In this document: positions 20,567-29,085 of the stretch, piece after piece
Position numbering within the stretch: position 1 is the first letter of the stretch
How the letters are laid out: each line of letters starts with the position of its first letter
DNA from: a virus
Length of the DNA: 64,000 nt
IMG/VR virus record: IMGVR_UViG_3300018910_000036
Span: 1 to 64,000 of that record
Strand: one strand, 5' to 3'
Notes under the pieces: model-generated
Told to the model about the DNA's origin: nothing
The model's input: the letters and a program-made list of their open reading frames with translations, nothing else
The model's database searches: none
Position numbers and translations under genes: made by a program

Positions 20567-20725
20567 TTATAATCTACCCTCATCCATATCTTTTTTCATT
20601 TGTTCTCGCATTTCTTTATAGCTACGCTTTTTCATTTTACCTTCGCGCATCAATTTCATTTCTTTAAGTGACTGCTCTAAAGATTCAGAAGGACTGCATG
20701 GACTAATGTATGCTGTAGTGTTCAT
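20567..20725 (-). CDS. antitoxin partner of RelE-type toxin, 52 aa
   Basis: Short protein with a flexible start (NTTAYISPCSPSES) and a basic-acidic helix (LEQSLKEMKLMREGKMKKRS), typical of the toxin-wrapping part of antitoxins. I start it at the ATG after AAAAAGGAG; a longer GTG start nine codons upstream would have AGAGGTGAT. No clear DNA-binding domain is seen. First gene of the toxin-antitoxin operon. Confidence 0.72.
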   Translation of the reverse strand: MNTTAYISPCSPSESLEQSLKEMKLMREGKMKKRSYKEMREQMKKDMDEGRL

Positions 20726-20935
20726 GTCCTCATTCTCCTTTTTCCTATTCACGAAACATCACCTCTTGCGTTAATGATAATCATGAATAGCTTGAATGTA
20801 TATAGAAATTTTATACCAAATTAAGACACCTTTCAAGAGAAATGTGCCAAAAAATGATGATTTATGGAAGCAGAGAAAGAATTTTAAGGGAATATGACCT
20901 GTATTGGTTTAATTCCCTAAGCTATGTGCTTTTAA

Positions 20936-20966
20936 ACAAAAGCAAAGCCCCTCAAATGAGGGATCT
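20936..20966 (-). terminator. terminator of the yomM gene
   Basis: Minus-strand CCCTC ATTT GAGGG followed by GCTTTGCTTTTG. Moderate stem, U-rich tail. Confidence 0.65.
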
Positions 20967-20989
20967 TGATTTTGAATAAAAGAGTGATT

Positions 20990-21991
20990 TTACATAAATA
21001 TTTGGTTCTTTTCTTCTTTAAAATCACGAAGGTCATAGTGTTTGATTGTAGTGGAGACATCTTCGTGTTGAGCAATGTATTTGCTGACAAGCTCAATCTT
21101 GATTTTCTTGACTTCGAGTAAATAGGTGATACAAGAGGCTTTAAAAAGGTGAGGGTTGATCCTACGGCCGAGAATGTCTGACAAAACATCGGAGCAAAAA
21201 TAATCAGCCCACGTTTCTGACATTAGCTTTGGTTGACCACCGTAAGTAGTGGTAAAGAGGTATTCATGATCATACCCACGTTTTTCGTGCCACAGCTTTA
21301 AATATTTTAGAGCCTCTGTGTTGATCATATATTCCAGCACCTTGCCTTCACCACTACCTTTGCCAAACACTTTATGTGACAACACATATTGCTGTCCTTC
21401 AGGGATGGGATAATCTAAAATTTCTGTCTTAAGCTGAATGATTTCAGCTCTTCTGGCTCCTACATTAAAAGCAGTTGCAAGCCAAGCCATCCCTAAATAG
21501 TTCTCATCTTCTTCAAGGACTTTCATCATTGTTTGATAATCTTCATATGTAATCTTCACTTTTTCATAGGTGACTGTCTTAGGTATAGCAGGAAGGCCAC
21601 GGGTAAAGTTCCTGAATGTTTTATAATTGTCATCATCTTCGGCCACAACATTTTCAATATAGTTGTTTAAAGAAGATACACCAGCTTTTTTTAGCGCGAT
21701 ACCGCTGGAAGACATGCCTCTGTTTTTTAAGAAACTTTGGTATCTAATGAAGTCACGCTTAGTGATTCTATACAGTTTCTTTCCATTTAGAGAATTATGT
21801 ACCCACCAAAAGAATTGCCGAAGGGAAGAGGTGTATTGCTTTCTTGTTTTGTCACGGAATGAGTGAGCATCCAAGAATTCTTCTGTTAAATTTCTGTGCT
21901 CCTCATCAACCTGCAGCCACATCTCATCAGTAACATCAGGCAGCTTCTTTGCACGGGGACGTATCATATTCTGTTTTATTTCTTTCGCCAT
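20990..21991 (-). CDS. yomM: tyrosine recombinase-like protein YomM, 333 aa
   Basis: Phage integrase fold: an N-terminal SAM-like core-binding domain (about residues 35-125) and a catalytic domain. Visible active-site positions are R180 (VGARRAEI), K211, H309 (AQHEDVS) and Y319 (IKHYD). The second box reads H281-L-F-K284, so the usual Arg of HxxR is Lys. The SPbeta integrase is the serine recombinase SprA, so YomM is not the integrase; reports link it to control of lysogeny. ATG after GGCGGTGA gives 333 aa, matching SPbeta YomM (about 332). Confidence 0.9.
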   Translation of the reverse strand: MAKEIKQNMIRPRAKKLPDVTDEMWLQVDEEHRNLTEEFLDAHSFRDKTRKQYTSSLRQFFWWVHNSLNGKKLYRITKRDFIRYQSFLKNRGMSSSGIALKKAGVSSLNNYIENVVAEDDDNYKTFRNFTRGLPAIPKTVTYEKVKITYEDYQTMMKVLEEDENYLGMAWLATAFNVGARRAEIIQLKTEILDYPIPEGQQYVLSHKVFGKGSGEGKVLEYMINTEALKYLKLWHEKRGYDHEYLFTTTYGGQPKLMSETWADYFCSDVLSDILGRRINPHLFKASCITYLLEVKKIKIELVSKYIAQHEDVSTTIKHYDLRDFKEEKNQIFM

Positions 21992-22004
21992 TAATTCACC
22001 GCCA

Positions 22005-22424
22005 CTATTTAATTGTCTTGTGCCCAAGTTTATTAATATCCTTGGTAACAGCTTCAATTAAGCGACCATCCTTTAAAGCTTCAGCAGTGTTAGCCATGAA
22101 AGGTCTTGGTCTACCATAGCCGTATTCATATGTGTCTGGGAATGTATAGCCTTCACCAGTTTCAACAACAGTTGCGACATCGCGGCCTTCATCTTCTCGA
22201 ATGTTATCCAATGAGAGCCCATTAGCTTCATTTTCAGTTACAAAGGAACTTTTCAGCTCGTGAGTTCTTTCATAAACTAAGGGATTGTACACGTCGTAAA
22301 CATCAGTTTCAACATGTTCTTGCCCAGTTTTGATTAACGTTTGCTTAGTGCTGCTGTTAGATTGTTGGATGGCCTTTAAAGCTTCTGTCTCTACTAAAAT
22401 GGCGAGATCTTTATAATTCGCCAT
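22005..22424 (-). CDS. minor tail assembly protein, 139 aa
   Basis: Helical protein with EALKAIQQ and a conserved-looking ETDVYDVYNPLVYERT segment followed by FPDTYEYGYGRPRPFMANT. The latter pattern is typical of phage tail-completion (HK97 gp10-like) proteins. It sits directly after the YomM unit and before a 162 aa gene, the places of yomN and yomO. ATG 22424 touches the upstream stop. Confidence 0.6.
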   Translation of the reverse strand: MANYKDLAILVETEALKAIQQSNSSTKQTLIKTGQEHVETDVYDVYNPLVYERTHELKSSFVTENEANGLSLDNIREDEGRDVATVVETGEGYTFPDTYEYGYGRPRPFMANTAEALKDGRLIEAVTKDINKLGHKTIK

Positions 22425-22910
22425 TTAGCTATCCTCTTGAGTAAGCTCTTCAACTTTTCTTAGAATATCTTCATTGGCTTCTAGTGAATCTACAAATTCC
22501 TTACTCTGTTGAGCAATTTTTGCAACGTTTAGAGCTGTTTTATCAATTCTTTGCAAACTTTCTTTAGGGAATGACTCGTAAATCTTAGAAGCGAAATCCG
22601 ATTTTGCAATTTCCTCGAACATTTTTAGTTTATCTGTAAGTTTTTTAGGGAATTCTGCAATATCACTAAATTCGATAATTGTATACACATAAAGCAAGTC
22701 ACCTGGACTAAGTTCTGTTTTAACACCTTTTTTATTTTTAATATCCGTGAAATCCCGAATTAAAGATTTAAACATCTTCATAATTCTTGCAGAGTCAAAA
22801 TTCGGATAAATGTAAGTATGATATTGATCATTCAATTCAATTCTCTGCTTCTCATTGTATTTCTTATTATCCTCTTTAATATGACTAAGCGTTAATTTTT
22901 GTGTTGTCAT
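22425..22910 (-). CDS. tail-region helical protein, 161 aa
   Basis: Mostly helical, acidic protein; no membrane segment, no clear family. Two adjacent ATGs follow GGAGG, the second at better spacing. Coupled to the downstream gp10-like gene by adjoining stop and start codons. Structural or assembly role inferred from its place between tail fibre and recombinase genes. Confidence 0.6.
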   Translation of the reverse strand: MTTQKLTLSHIKEDNKKYNEKQRIELNDQYHTYIYPNFDSARIMKMFKSLIRDFTDIKNKKGVKTELSPGDLLYVYTIIEFSDIAEFPKKLTDKLKMFEEIAKSDFASKIYESFPKESLQRIDKTALNVAKIAQQSKEFVDSLEANEDILRKVEELTQEDS

Positions 22911-22952
22911 CATATTTCCTCCTTATAAGCCCAAAATAAAAACAAACACCTA

Positions 22953-23144
22953 TTAAGGTGTTACGGACATTCCTAAATCCACACTGACATTAATGAATGG
23001 CTTATCATAACTCCTGCCTGTTATCTCTTCATACTCTTTTGGGGTAATATGCCCCCACTCAACATAATCTCTCATAATAGAGTCATCTTCATAGCAGCCC
23101 CAATCATAAAACTGTTTGATAGTAGTGTAATCAGGATACTTCAT
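22953..23144 (-). CDS. XkdX-like short tail protein, 63 aa
   Basis: Carries the XkdX-family pattern: TIKQFYDWGCYEDDSI then DYVEWGHITPKEYEEITG. XkdX proteins occur after tail-fibre genes in Bacillus phages. ATG overlaps the end of the upstream gene by four bases (translational coupling). Confidence 0.82.
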   Translation of the reverse strand: MKYPDYTTIKQFYDWGCYEDDSIMRDYVEWGHITPKEYEEITGRSYDKPFINVSVDLGMSVTP

Positions 23145-23467
23145 GACGATCCACCACTTAATTCAGCAACAGCCTTCTGCAGTTTTGCTATTTCATAAGT
23201 AAGTATTGCATTTTGTTTCTTTAAGAGGTCGACGGGGTTGGGTTCTGATTCTAAGGGTGGCTGTAATGCATCAATGTAATCTTGATCAGCATTTTCTTTC
23301 CATGTTTGCTCATCGGGATAAAATTTAGCTATATAGAGACCAGGTGGAGGTTCGATATCAGTCCAACCATCTGGAACTTTATAAATTCCGTCTTGATCGG
23401 GGGCAAGAATATCATTTTCGATCAATAGATAAGTTTTTGAATCATATTTGAATATATTTTTCAGCAT
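23141..23467 (-). CDS. tail fibre-associated (XkdW-like) protein, 108 aa
   Basis: Beta-rich N-terminus (FKYDSKTYLLIENDILAP; PDGWTDIEPPPGLY) and a C-terminal coiled coil (DLLKKQNAILTYEIAKLQKAV). It lies between the fibre gene and the XkdX-like gene, as XkdW does in PBSX. The coiled coil suggests a fibre chaperone or neck of the fibre. Confidence 0.7.
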   Translation of the reverse strand: MLKNIFKYDSKTYLLIENDILAPDQDGIYKVPDGWTDIEPPPGLYIAKFYPDEQTWKENADQDYIDALQPPLESEPNPVDLLKKQNAILTYEIAKLQKAVAELSGGSS

Positions 23468-23478
23468 CTAATCTTCTC

Positions 23479-24795
23479 CTAAAGAGGAATCACTTCATCT
23501 AATCCATAAGATGTAATGTTTTCAAGTTTATCTGAAATTTGACCTTCTAACCTCATATTACCGTTTGCTTCAATGTATAGCTTGGTCACGCCAGTGGTTC
23601 CGTATATAGGAACTATTTTACATCGAAGTTTAGATGGTCTATATGAAGCAGGAAGTGTTCCAAAAACTGTTCCTCTTGTAGCAATAATTTCTCCTTCCAA
23701 TAACAGCAGTCCACCAATTGTTGCGCACCTTACTTTTCTATCACCATGTTTCGCACCGTTTTTCAAAGGAACTTCAGTCCAGATAGGGTTTAGATCGTTT
23801 AAAGTTGGAAGCATGACAAAATCTGTCCAACCTATACTATGATACCAATGACGAATGTAGATTCTTGGGTCTTTCAAATTTCCAGCTGGAAAGAAAACTT
23901 GAGCAAACCTATATTGAGTTGATTTCACATTTAGAATACCGCCATATGAATTCGGGTATCCTGTGGCTTCATTAACTAACAGTGGAAAAGTTGAGATTCC
24001 ATCAGGGTAATTATCTCCCTCATAAGAAGCATCTTGAAATGCTGGATCATTGATAAGAGTAATCTGCTTTGTCGTTACTTGATGCGGATTTGTCCGACTA
24101 TTGATATGATCATCAACTTGCGACTGCGATTCATTCCATTTTTTCCGTTCCTCTGCAGTGATATGTTTTATTAAATCAGCAGTATGTAAATCAAATTCTG
24201 TTTTTGTTGCTTGTTCCTCATTTATCACTTTCCCTAAACCTATTTGGTCTTTTGTAACGGAATGCGGGTTAGTTTTATCATTTGCATGAGCATCTGTATA
24301 AGCTTTCGCTGATTTCAATGCATCATCTACATCAGAAGAGGAGGGGATTGTAATGAATTCTGTCCAACCAGTGGATGGGTACCAATGACGAAGATAAATT
24401 CTCGGGTCATTTCGATTTCCAGCATTAAAGAAAAATTGTGCAAATCGATACTTAGTAGTCTTAACATTTAAACACTCGCCATACATACTGGGATATCCAG
24501 CTGCACTTCCTGCGAGATGGAAAGTTGAAATTCCTAAAGGATAGTTGTCTCCCGAATACGAAGCATCTTGATAGGGTGTAGGGTCACTAATAATTGTAAC
24601 CTGTTCAGTAGTTACTTCATGCGGATTAGCTTTATTGTTGATATGGTAATTCACCAAATCAGAAAACTTTTCAACTTCACCTTTGATCTCTTTCTCGGTG
24701 TCCAGAGTGTGTTTTTCCAGTTTGGAAAGATTCCCTTTTAAATTCTCAATCTTTATTTCATTTTCTTTATTCTGTGCTCTAGAGAGATTATCCAT
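23479..24795 (-). CDS. tail fibre with internal repeats, 438 aa
   Basis: Starts with a coiled coil (about residues 1-55) and then has three segments with the motif N-P-H-x-V-T (HEVTTEQVTI, HSVTKDQIGLG, HQVTTKQITL). Two near-identical ~100-residue domains follow the first and third (YQDASYSGDNYPLGISTF and FQDASYEGDNYPDGISTF; each ends with YIRHWY/YLRHWY...GWT). The last ~90 residues form a beta tip. This is the build of phage fibres that bind the cell surface. Confidence 0.82.
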   Translation of the reverse strand: MDNLSRAQNKENEIKIENLKGNLSKLEKHTLDTEKEIKGEVEKFSDLVNYHINNKANPHEVTTEQVTIISDPTPYQDASYSGDNYPLGISTFHLAGSAAGYPSMYGECLNVKTTKYRFAQFFFNAGNRNDPRIYLRHWYPSTGWTEFITIPSSSDVDDALKSAKAYTDAHANDKTNPHSVTKDQIGLGKVINEEQATKTEFDLHTADLIKHITAEERKKWNESQSQVDDHINSRTNPHQVTTKQITLINDPAFQDASYEGDNYPDGISTFPLLVNEATGYPNSYGGILNVKSTQYRFAQVFFPAGNLKDPRIYIRHWYHSIGWTDFVMLPTLNDLNPIWTEVPLKNGAKHGDRKVRCATIGGLLLLEGEIIATRGTVFGTLPASYRPSKLRCKIVPIYGTTGVTKLYIEANGNMRLEGQISDKLENITSYGLDEVIPL

Positions 24796-24797
24796 TA

Positions 24798-25163
24798 CTA
24801 TGTCACCGCATTTCCCTTAATGGTAAGTGAACCGCCATTGATTTTGGTTATTTCAAATAGAATTGCGGTTTTCCCGGCAATATCAAACTCCCATATTTCA
24901 TCAATTCCAAGAGTGCTTGCGCCAAACATGTGATTAGAGGAGTTTATCCCTTCTAGAATAATTTTCTTTCCATCTTGTGTAACACTATAAAATTTAACTT
25001 CTCTTGAAGTACAGTCGCCTGTAATTTCAACAGTAAGTGTGCGATGAGCACCCACAATAAGTTTTTCACCTTCACTTGGTTCAGTTACAGAATCATGGAA
25101 GACGAAAGGGGTGATTTGAGGTTCGACTTTTCGCGGTAGTGTTTTATAATCGCAAACTGACAC
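24798..25163 (-). CDS. baseplate or fibre-adaptor protein, 121 aa
   Basis: All-beta protein with many alternating hydrophobic residues (LTVEITGDC, REVKFYSVTQDG, ILFEITKINGGSLTIKG). GTG start after AAGGAGG. It lies directly before the fibre gene, with the two nearly touching, so it may join fibre to tail. Family not certain. Confidence 0.62.
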   Translation of the reverse strand: MSVCDYKTLPRKVEPQITPFVFHDSVTEPSEGEKLIVGAHRTLTVEITGDCTSREVKFYSVTQDGKKIILEGINSSNHMFGASTLGIDEIWEFDIAGKTAILFEITKINGGSLTIKGNAVT

Positions 25164-25214
25164 CAGAAACCTCCTTACATAAATTTTCTTAATAAAACAC
25201 GCATTTTATTTGTA

Positions 25215-25240
25215 TAAAAAAGAAGAGGGGAATCCCCCTC
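25215..25240 (-). terminator. intrinsic terminator after the collagen-like gene
   Basis: Minus-strand GAGGGG GATT CCCCTC followed by TTCTTTTTT. Confidence 0.85.
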
Positions 25241-25271
25241 ATAATCTTTATTAATTAGATATTATTTTTGG

Positions 25272-25664
25272 TTAGCTGGATGCTTGGCTGCCTTTTAATT
25301 CATCAATTTGTTTTTGTAAATCATCGAACTTAGCCTTAACTTCGCTGTTTAAGTTAACGAGCAAGACGCTGCCGGTTCCAATGTTGTTACTTCTGACAAT
25401 ATTGTCACCAAGCATTTCATGAGTAATGCTTTTTTCTTCAATGACAGCAGGATCGCCTTTGTCACCTTTATCACCTTTTGGTCCCGGTTCACCCTTGTCA
25501 CCTTTATCGCCTTTTGGCCCCGGCTCGCCTTGCATCCCTTTAATGTATAAAGGGTTCTCTTCACTGTTGTTTTTTAAATAAACAGCCGTTACTGGTTTTC
25601 CTGTGCCATCATTTTCTGCAGATGTAAATACTCCATTACTTTCATTTAGAAATTGTTCAGCCAT
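25272..25664 (-). CDS. collagen-like phage protein, 130 aa
   Basis: Central Gly-X-Y tract of about 12 triplets rich in GPK-GDK-GDK-GEP units (residues 46-75), between a beta N-terminal part and a C-terminal coiled coil (SEVKAKFDDLQKQIDELKGS). Phage collagen-like tracts form triple-helical fibres on tails or capsids. ATG after AAGGAGAG. It sits between tail tube and fibre genes; such tracts often vary in repeat number. Confidence 0.85.
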   Translation of the reverse strand: MAEQFLNESNGVFTSAENDGTGKPVTAVYLKNNSEENPLYIKGMQGEPGPKGDKGDKGEPGPKGDKGDKGDPAVIEEKSITHEMLGDNIVRSNNIGTGSVLLVNLNSEVKAKFDDLQKQIDELKGSQASS

Positions 25665-25703
25665 AATAGAATCTCTCCTTATTTTTGTTTTAGATTTTGA
25701 TTA

Positions 25704-26537
25704 TTAGTCACCAATGTCTACAGACTTTGTTTGAGTTCCTGTGTCTGATCCTGGATCTGGAGTAGGTTCTGGTTGCTCAGGCTCGGGAGAAGGTTGGGTA
25801 TCATCAATAGGATTTCCATCTTCATCGACTGGAATTTGGAGGACTCGTCCCATTTTCCCTGATCCTCTTTTCGCTGTTGCTTCAAACTTCAATTCAGGAG
25901 TGAGAGCAGTTCCGTTTTCAAGTGACATATCAAACTCACCTGAAGGAGTAACATTGTCAAATTGGAAGTATAAGTAGTTGATTACTTGATTAGTATCTGG
26001 ATCGTATTCAATTGTTCGGTATTCAATTTCATACTTCTCAGAGAACTTATCAGAGGCAATTTCCATAGAGCGACCTTTCACTTCTTCTTTGTAAATTGCA
26101 AGCAGTTCATCACCAGGTTTCGCGAACTCTTCTGGAACTGTAACCGTTTTGTCCTCTGCTTCAAGTGTAATTGAATTTCCTTTAGCGTCTTGAAGGGTAA
26201 CTAATCCAATCGGCTCCCTTGTCACGGCAACCTCACCAATATCTGAAACAATAAGATCATAATCAGTTTTGTAGACGTTAAATGTTCCTTTTTCAATTTC
26301 AACACCTTGAGACATAGCCAACCATTCAAGGTCAAACAGCGCATTTTTTAGATTCAGAGTAATTTCTTTATCAGATCGAAGGATGGCAATTGTTCTGTTT
26401 CCAATACCACCCTTTAGCTTATCTTGGGTAACTGCTTGCGAAAATCCAGCAATTTGGGCTTCCGCAGTAGCAACCAAATGGCCATCACGTTTTCTTTTTA
26501 GAATAACGTCAGCCGTATCGTTAATAACTGTTTTCAT
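25704..26537 (-). CDS. major tail tube protein, 277 aa
   Basis: Tail-tube fold (N-terminal beta-rich core with AIAILRSDKEITLNLKNALFDLEWLAM type segment), followed by a Big/Ig-like second part and an acidic proline-rich linker (SPEPEQPEPTPDPGSDTG). The last residues are KSVDIGD, almost the same as the end of the decoration protein (KAVDIGD). ATG; highly expressed structural proteins of this kind are expected between connectors and fibres. Major tail protein assignment is from position, size and fold pattern. Confidence 0.78.
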   Translation of the reverse strand: MKTVINDTADVILKRKRDGHLVATAEAQIAGFSQAVTQDKLKGGIGNRTIAILRSDKEITLNLKNALFDLEWLAMSQGVEIEKGTFNVYKTDYDLIVSDIGEVAVTREPIGLVTLQDAKGNSITLEAEDKTVTVPEEFAKPGDELLAIYKEEVKGRSMEIASDKFSEKYEIEYRTIEYDPDTNQVINYLYFQFDNVTPSGEFDMSLENGTALTPELKFEATAKRGSGKMGRVLQIPVDEDGNPIDDTQPSPEPEQPEPTPDPGSDTGTQTKSVDIGD

Positions 26538-26568
26538 TAATTAAATTCCTCCTAATAAAAAAAGCAGC

Positions 26569-27279
26569 CTAGTGGCTGCTTGAGATCATTTTAGAAATAT
26601 TTTCTGCTTCTTTTTTAGAAAGAGTGTGGTTATCATCTTCAAATATCTCTATGTCTTTGCTCCAATCCTCTATGTTTTTAGCGTGATCGGGATCTACAGT
26701 TGCAAAAAGGGTGGAGGTGTCATATTTCTTTAATAAAGCTATTCTTAAGAAAGTCATGTAAACTTGATAAATAGTCCAATTAACAATCTTTTCATAATCA
26801 CTAGAACCAAAAGCGACGATGCTTGAGATCATGTTTGTCAAATTAAGCTCTGAGGACTCTAGGCTTTTAAGTCGCTTGCTTCGTTCTATTGCCTTTTGGA
26901 TAATGGGGTTTGGGTTAATTTTTTCTTCTTTCAATAAATTCATATCTAAAATCAATTTTCGTATTTCAGTAAAATTTTCGTTAGTAACTTTTTCAAGAAT
27001 TCCTTCGTCATTGAACATTTTACTTAATACTTTATGATAGGCTTCTGTAAATAAGGGAAGCTGCGTAACAACTTCAAATAATGTAAGTTTCTTTACTTCC
27101 TTGGAAGACTCAGTTTGATTTGCGGAAAACAGGCTATATGCGATTTCATCCCTACTCATTCTGACAAGGTTAAGATATTGAGCGAACTTGTAATAATCCT
27201 TTATCTTAATGAAATGACAATCTCCAATCGAAGTTTCAATTGGTAAGCCTAATATGTAAAAGTCTCGTAAATCATTCAT
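26569..27279 (-). CDS. tail assembly (chaperone/connector) protein, 236 aa
   Basis: Helical soluble protein starting MNDLRDFYILGLPIETSIGDCHFIKI, which resembles tail-assembly proteins downstream of the tail terminator in Bacillus phages. ATG overlaps the stop of the upstream gene by four bases. Ends in KKEAENISKMISSSH. Function inferred from order. Confidence 0.62.
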   Translation of the reverse strand: MNDLRDFYILGLPIETSIGDCHFIKIKDYYKFAQYLNLVRMSRDEIAYSLFSANQTESSKEVKKLTLFEVVTQLPLFTEAYHKVLSKMFNDEGILEKVTNENFTEIRKLILDMNLLKEEKINPNPIIQKAIERSKRLKSLESSELNLTNMISSIVAFGSSDYEKIVNWTIYQVYMTFLRIALLKKYDTSTLFATVDPDHAKNIEDWSKDIEIFEDDNHTLSKKEAENISKMISSSH

Positions 27280-27806
27280 TTCATTGCTCCAAATGTGAAA
27301 ATCATTTTATAACCCAAATAACCAGCAGGAGGGTTTGCAATCAGCATTCTTTTCGGAGCTAAAGCCTTTCCGAAGCCAGCGATATTTTTATTGAAGAGAA
27401 GCGCAGATAATCTGTCCAAAATTTTCAATGACCTGAATTCATTTTCTTCATATGTCTCGATATGAGTGTAGACATCAATGTGAAGGTCTTGATCCATAAG
27501 CAAATAGCTTTGATTAGAGGGCTTTGATAAACCACTTCCCAGATACATGCAGACTCTGCAGATTGGTGTGTCAGTGATATCGTCAGTTTTCGGAGCTCTT
27601 TTGAAAATCGTATTAAAAATAGGGGGGACAATGCGGGATTTACCATTCTCTTCAACAGTAGTTTCAACATAATATCCTTCTAAATCCTGAACATCTGGGA
27701 GTTCAGGGGAGAGGGGAGTGTCCTTATAATATAGAAGCCTGTTGAGATCTGAATCGTCAATCAATGTTCTGAAAATCTTGGTCATGTGTTCGACCATGTT
27801 ACTCAT
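27276..27806 (-). CDS. tail terminator/completion protein, 176 aa
   Basis: Contains the beta-alpha pattern of tail terminators (LHIDVYTHIETYEENEFRSLKILDRL). Neighbour order head connector - completion - terminator - tube fits. ATG overlaps the upstream stop by four bases. Confidence 0.65.
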   Translation of the reverse strand: MSNMVEHMTKIFRTLIDDSDLNRLLYYKDTPLSPELPDVQDLEGYYVETTVEENGKSRIVPPIFNTIFKRAPKTDDITDTPICRVCMYLGSGLSKPSNQSYLLMDQDLHIDVYTHIETYEENEFRSLKILDRLSALLFNKNIAGFGKALAPKRMLIANPPAGYLGYKMIFTFGAMK

Positions 27807-28462
27807 GCACTGTCTTCACCTCGGACTTTCTTTTTGGCAATTAATTTTATTGTGCCATGATCTCCATAAACTTTAGAATAATCAATATCATTAACAAGAT
27901 AATCCTCACCAAAGAAAGAGAGGAGTAACCCAATTTTTATTTTGTCATTATTTATATTTGGAATTGTGATGTTTGCTTGGCCATCAGGAAGGTTGACGGC
28001 TAGATCAGTCCCATTTATAGATGTTGAACGCTCAAAAACACATGGTATTTCAATAATCTCTCCAGGGACTTTAGTTTTGATTGGTTTACCAGTAGCTTCG
28101 CTTATCTTGTCTGAATCAATCCATTTGTCATTTTTAGTTATCTTTATTGAGGAGTTGCACAACCTGATTTCTGCCTTTTTATAAATTTTATTAAAGCTTG
28201 GGAAAGTAGTGATTAGCCACTTTTGAGTGTCCCATTTGACGACTCCTCCAATATAGATGTCTTCGGGAAGCCCTAAAATGTATTTAGTCATTCCATCGCC
28301 ATTTGAAAACTTCGAAGTAATCAAACATGTTACTGATTCTTTTTCATCAATTGATACAGTCTCTGACTGAAAACCCTTCAAACCAGCCTGAAAAATTAAT
28401 TTCCCATCATGTTCAATCTTTTTATTAACATCGATCTGATGGTAATTTTTAAAGTCTTTCAT
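27803..28462 (-). CDS. head-tail connector/minor structural protein, 219 aa
   Basis: Beta-rich protein with VKWDTQKWLITTFPSFNKIYKKAEIRLCN, a pattern of phage proteins that hold measuring or connector roles; no enzyme motif. Start overlaps the preceding gene by 14 bases, so expression is coupled. Family uncertain. Confidence 0.6.
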   Translation of the reverse strand: MKDFKNYHQIDVNKKIEHDGKLIFQAGLKGFQSETVSIDEKESVTCLITSKFSNGDGMTKYILGLPEDIYIGGVVKWDTQKWLITTFPSFNKIYKKAEIRLCNSSIKITKNDKWIDSDKISEATGKPIKTKVPGEIIEIPCVFERSTSINGTDLAVNLPDGQANITIPNINNDKIKIGLLLSFFGEDYLVNDIDYSKVYGDHGTIKLIAKKKVRGEDSA

Positions 28463-28679
28463 CTAAATCACCAGATAGGAATTGACCTAATCTTACGATT
28501 TCAGCACTCACGTCCAAAATGATTTCACGAATTTCAGCTAGTTCTGTATCAGACAGCAATTTTTTATTTAAATATTGCTCTACTTTATAAAGGACAGAGT
28601 TGTTTTTCTTACTTAGTCTTATGCAGTGTTCTTGCAAAGAGGAGGAGACTTTCCCTTCATTAATACATTTTTCTCTCAT
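28449..28679 (-). CDS. small helical virion-assembly protein, 76 aa
   Basis: Short helical protein (SKKNNSVLYKVEQYLNKKLLS; EIREIILDVSAEIVRLGQFL). Overlaps genes on both sides by four and 14 bases. Position suggests a connector adaptor. Not recognised. Confidence 0.55.
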   Translation of the reverse strand: MREKCINEGKVSSSLQEHCIRLSKKNNSVLYKVEQYLNKKLLSDTELAEIREIILDVSAEIVRLGQFLSGDLDERL

Positions 28680-29074
28680 AAGTAATCCACCTCTGTATTC
28701 ATAATGAGGCGGTCAATATCTTCTGTCTGTTTCTCAATTGACTTTGTTAATGAATTAATTTGCGTACCATAGTTGGTAACACCAACGTCTTTTGCAAATG
28801 GTTGCCATGTAGTCTGAAAAAAAGTCTGTTCATTAATTAAAAAAATTAGACGTAAATAATGAACGAGGATTAACAATTCATCCTCGTTCATTACTCTGTC
28901 TACTGTTTCAGTTTCATCGTTACACTTCAATTTTTTGTCGCGAAGTCTATTATTGAATCGCAGGACTGCATTCCTTATAGATTTATAAATTAAAGATTCT
29001 TCAGTAGGTAAATTGATATCAGACGTTTTACAGTTTAGCAAGAAAAATTCCCAAATTTCATCATAAGAAGTCAT
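28676..29074 (-). CDS. head-tail connector protein (gp15/16-like), 132 aa
   Basis: Helical protein; opening SYDEIWEFFLLNCKTSDINLPT with a DELLILVHYLRLIFL helix resembles small DNA-packaging/connector proteins of Firmicute phages. ATG; coupled to the small gene downstream. Order capsid - connector supports the role. Confidence 0.6.
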   Translation of the reverse strand: MTSYDEIWEFFLLNCKTSDINLPTEESLIYKSIRNAVLRFNNRLRDKKLKCNDETETVDRVMNEDELLILVHYLRLIFLINEQTFFQTTWQPFAKDVGVTNYGTQINSLTKSIEKQTEDIDRLIMNTEVDYL

Positions 29075-29085
29075 TATTGAACCTC

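Noticed and set aside
20990-21991. YomM as the prophage integrase with an attachment site nearby
   Set aside because: SPbeta-like phages integrate by a serine recombinase, the gene sits inside the late cluster, box II is altered, and no att-like repeat is seen.
23573-25977. Several long plus-strand frames within tail genes (for example 23573-23842, 25741-25977)
   Set aside because: They mirror the minus-strand fibre and tail tube genes, have no ribosome sites and low-complexity translations.
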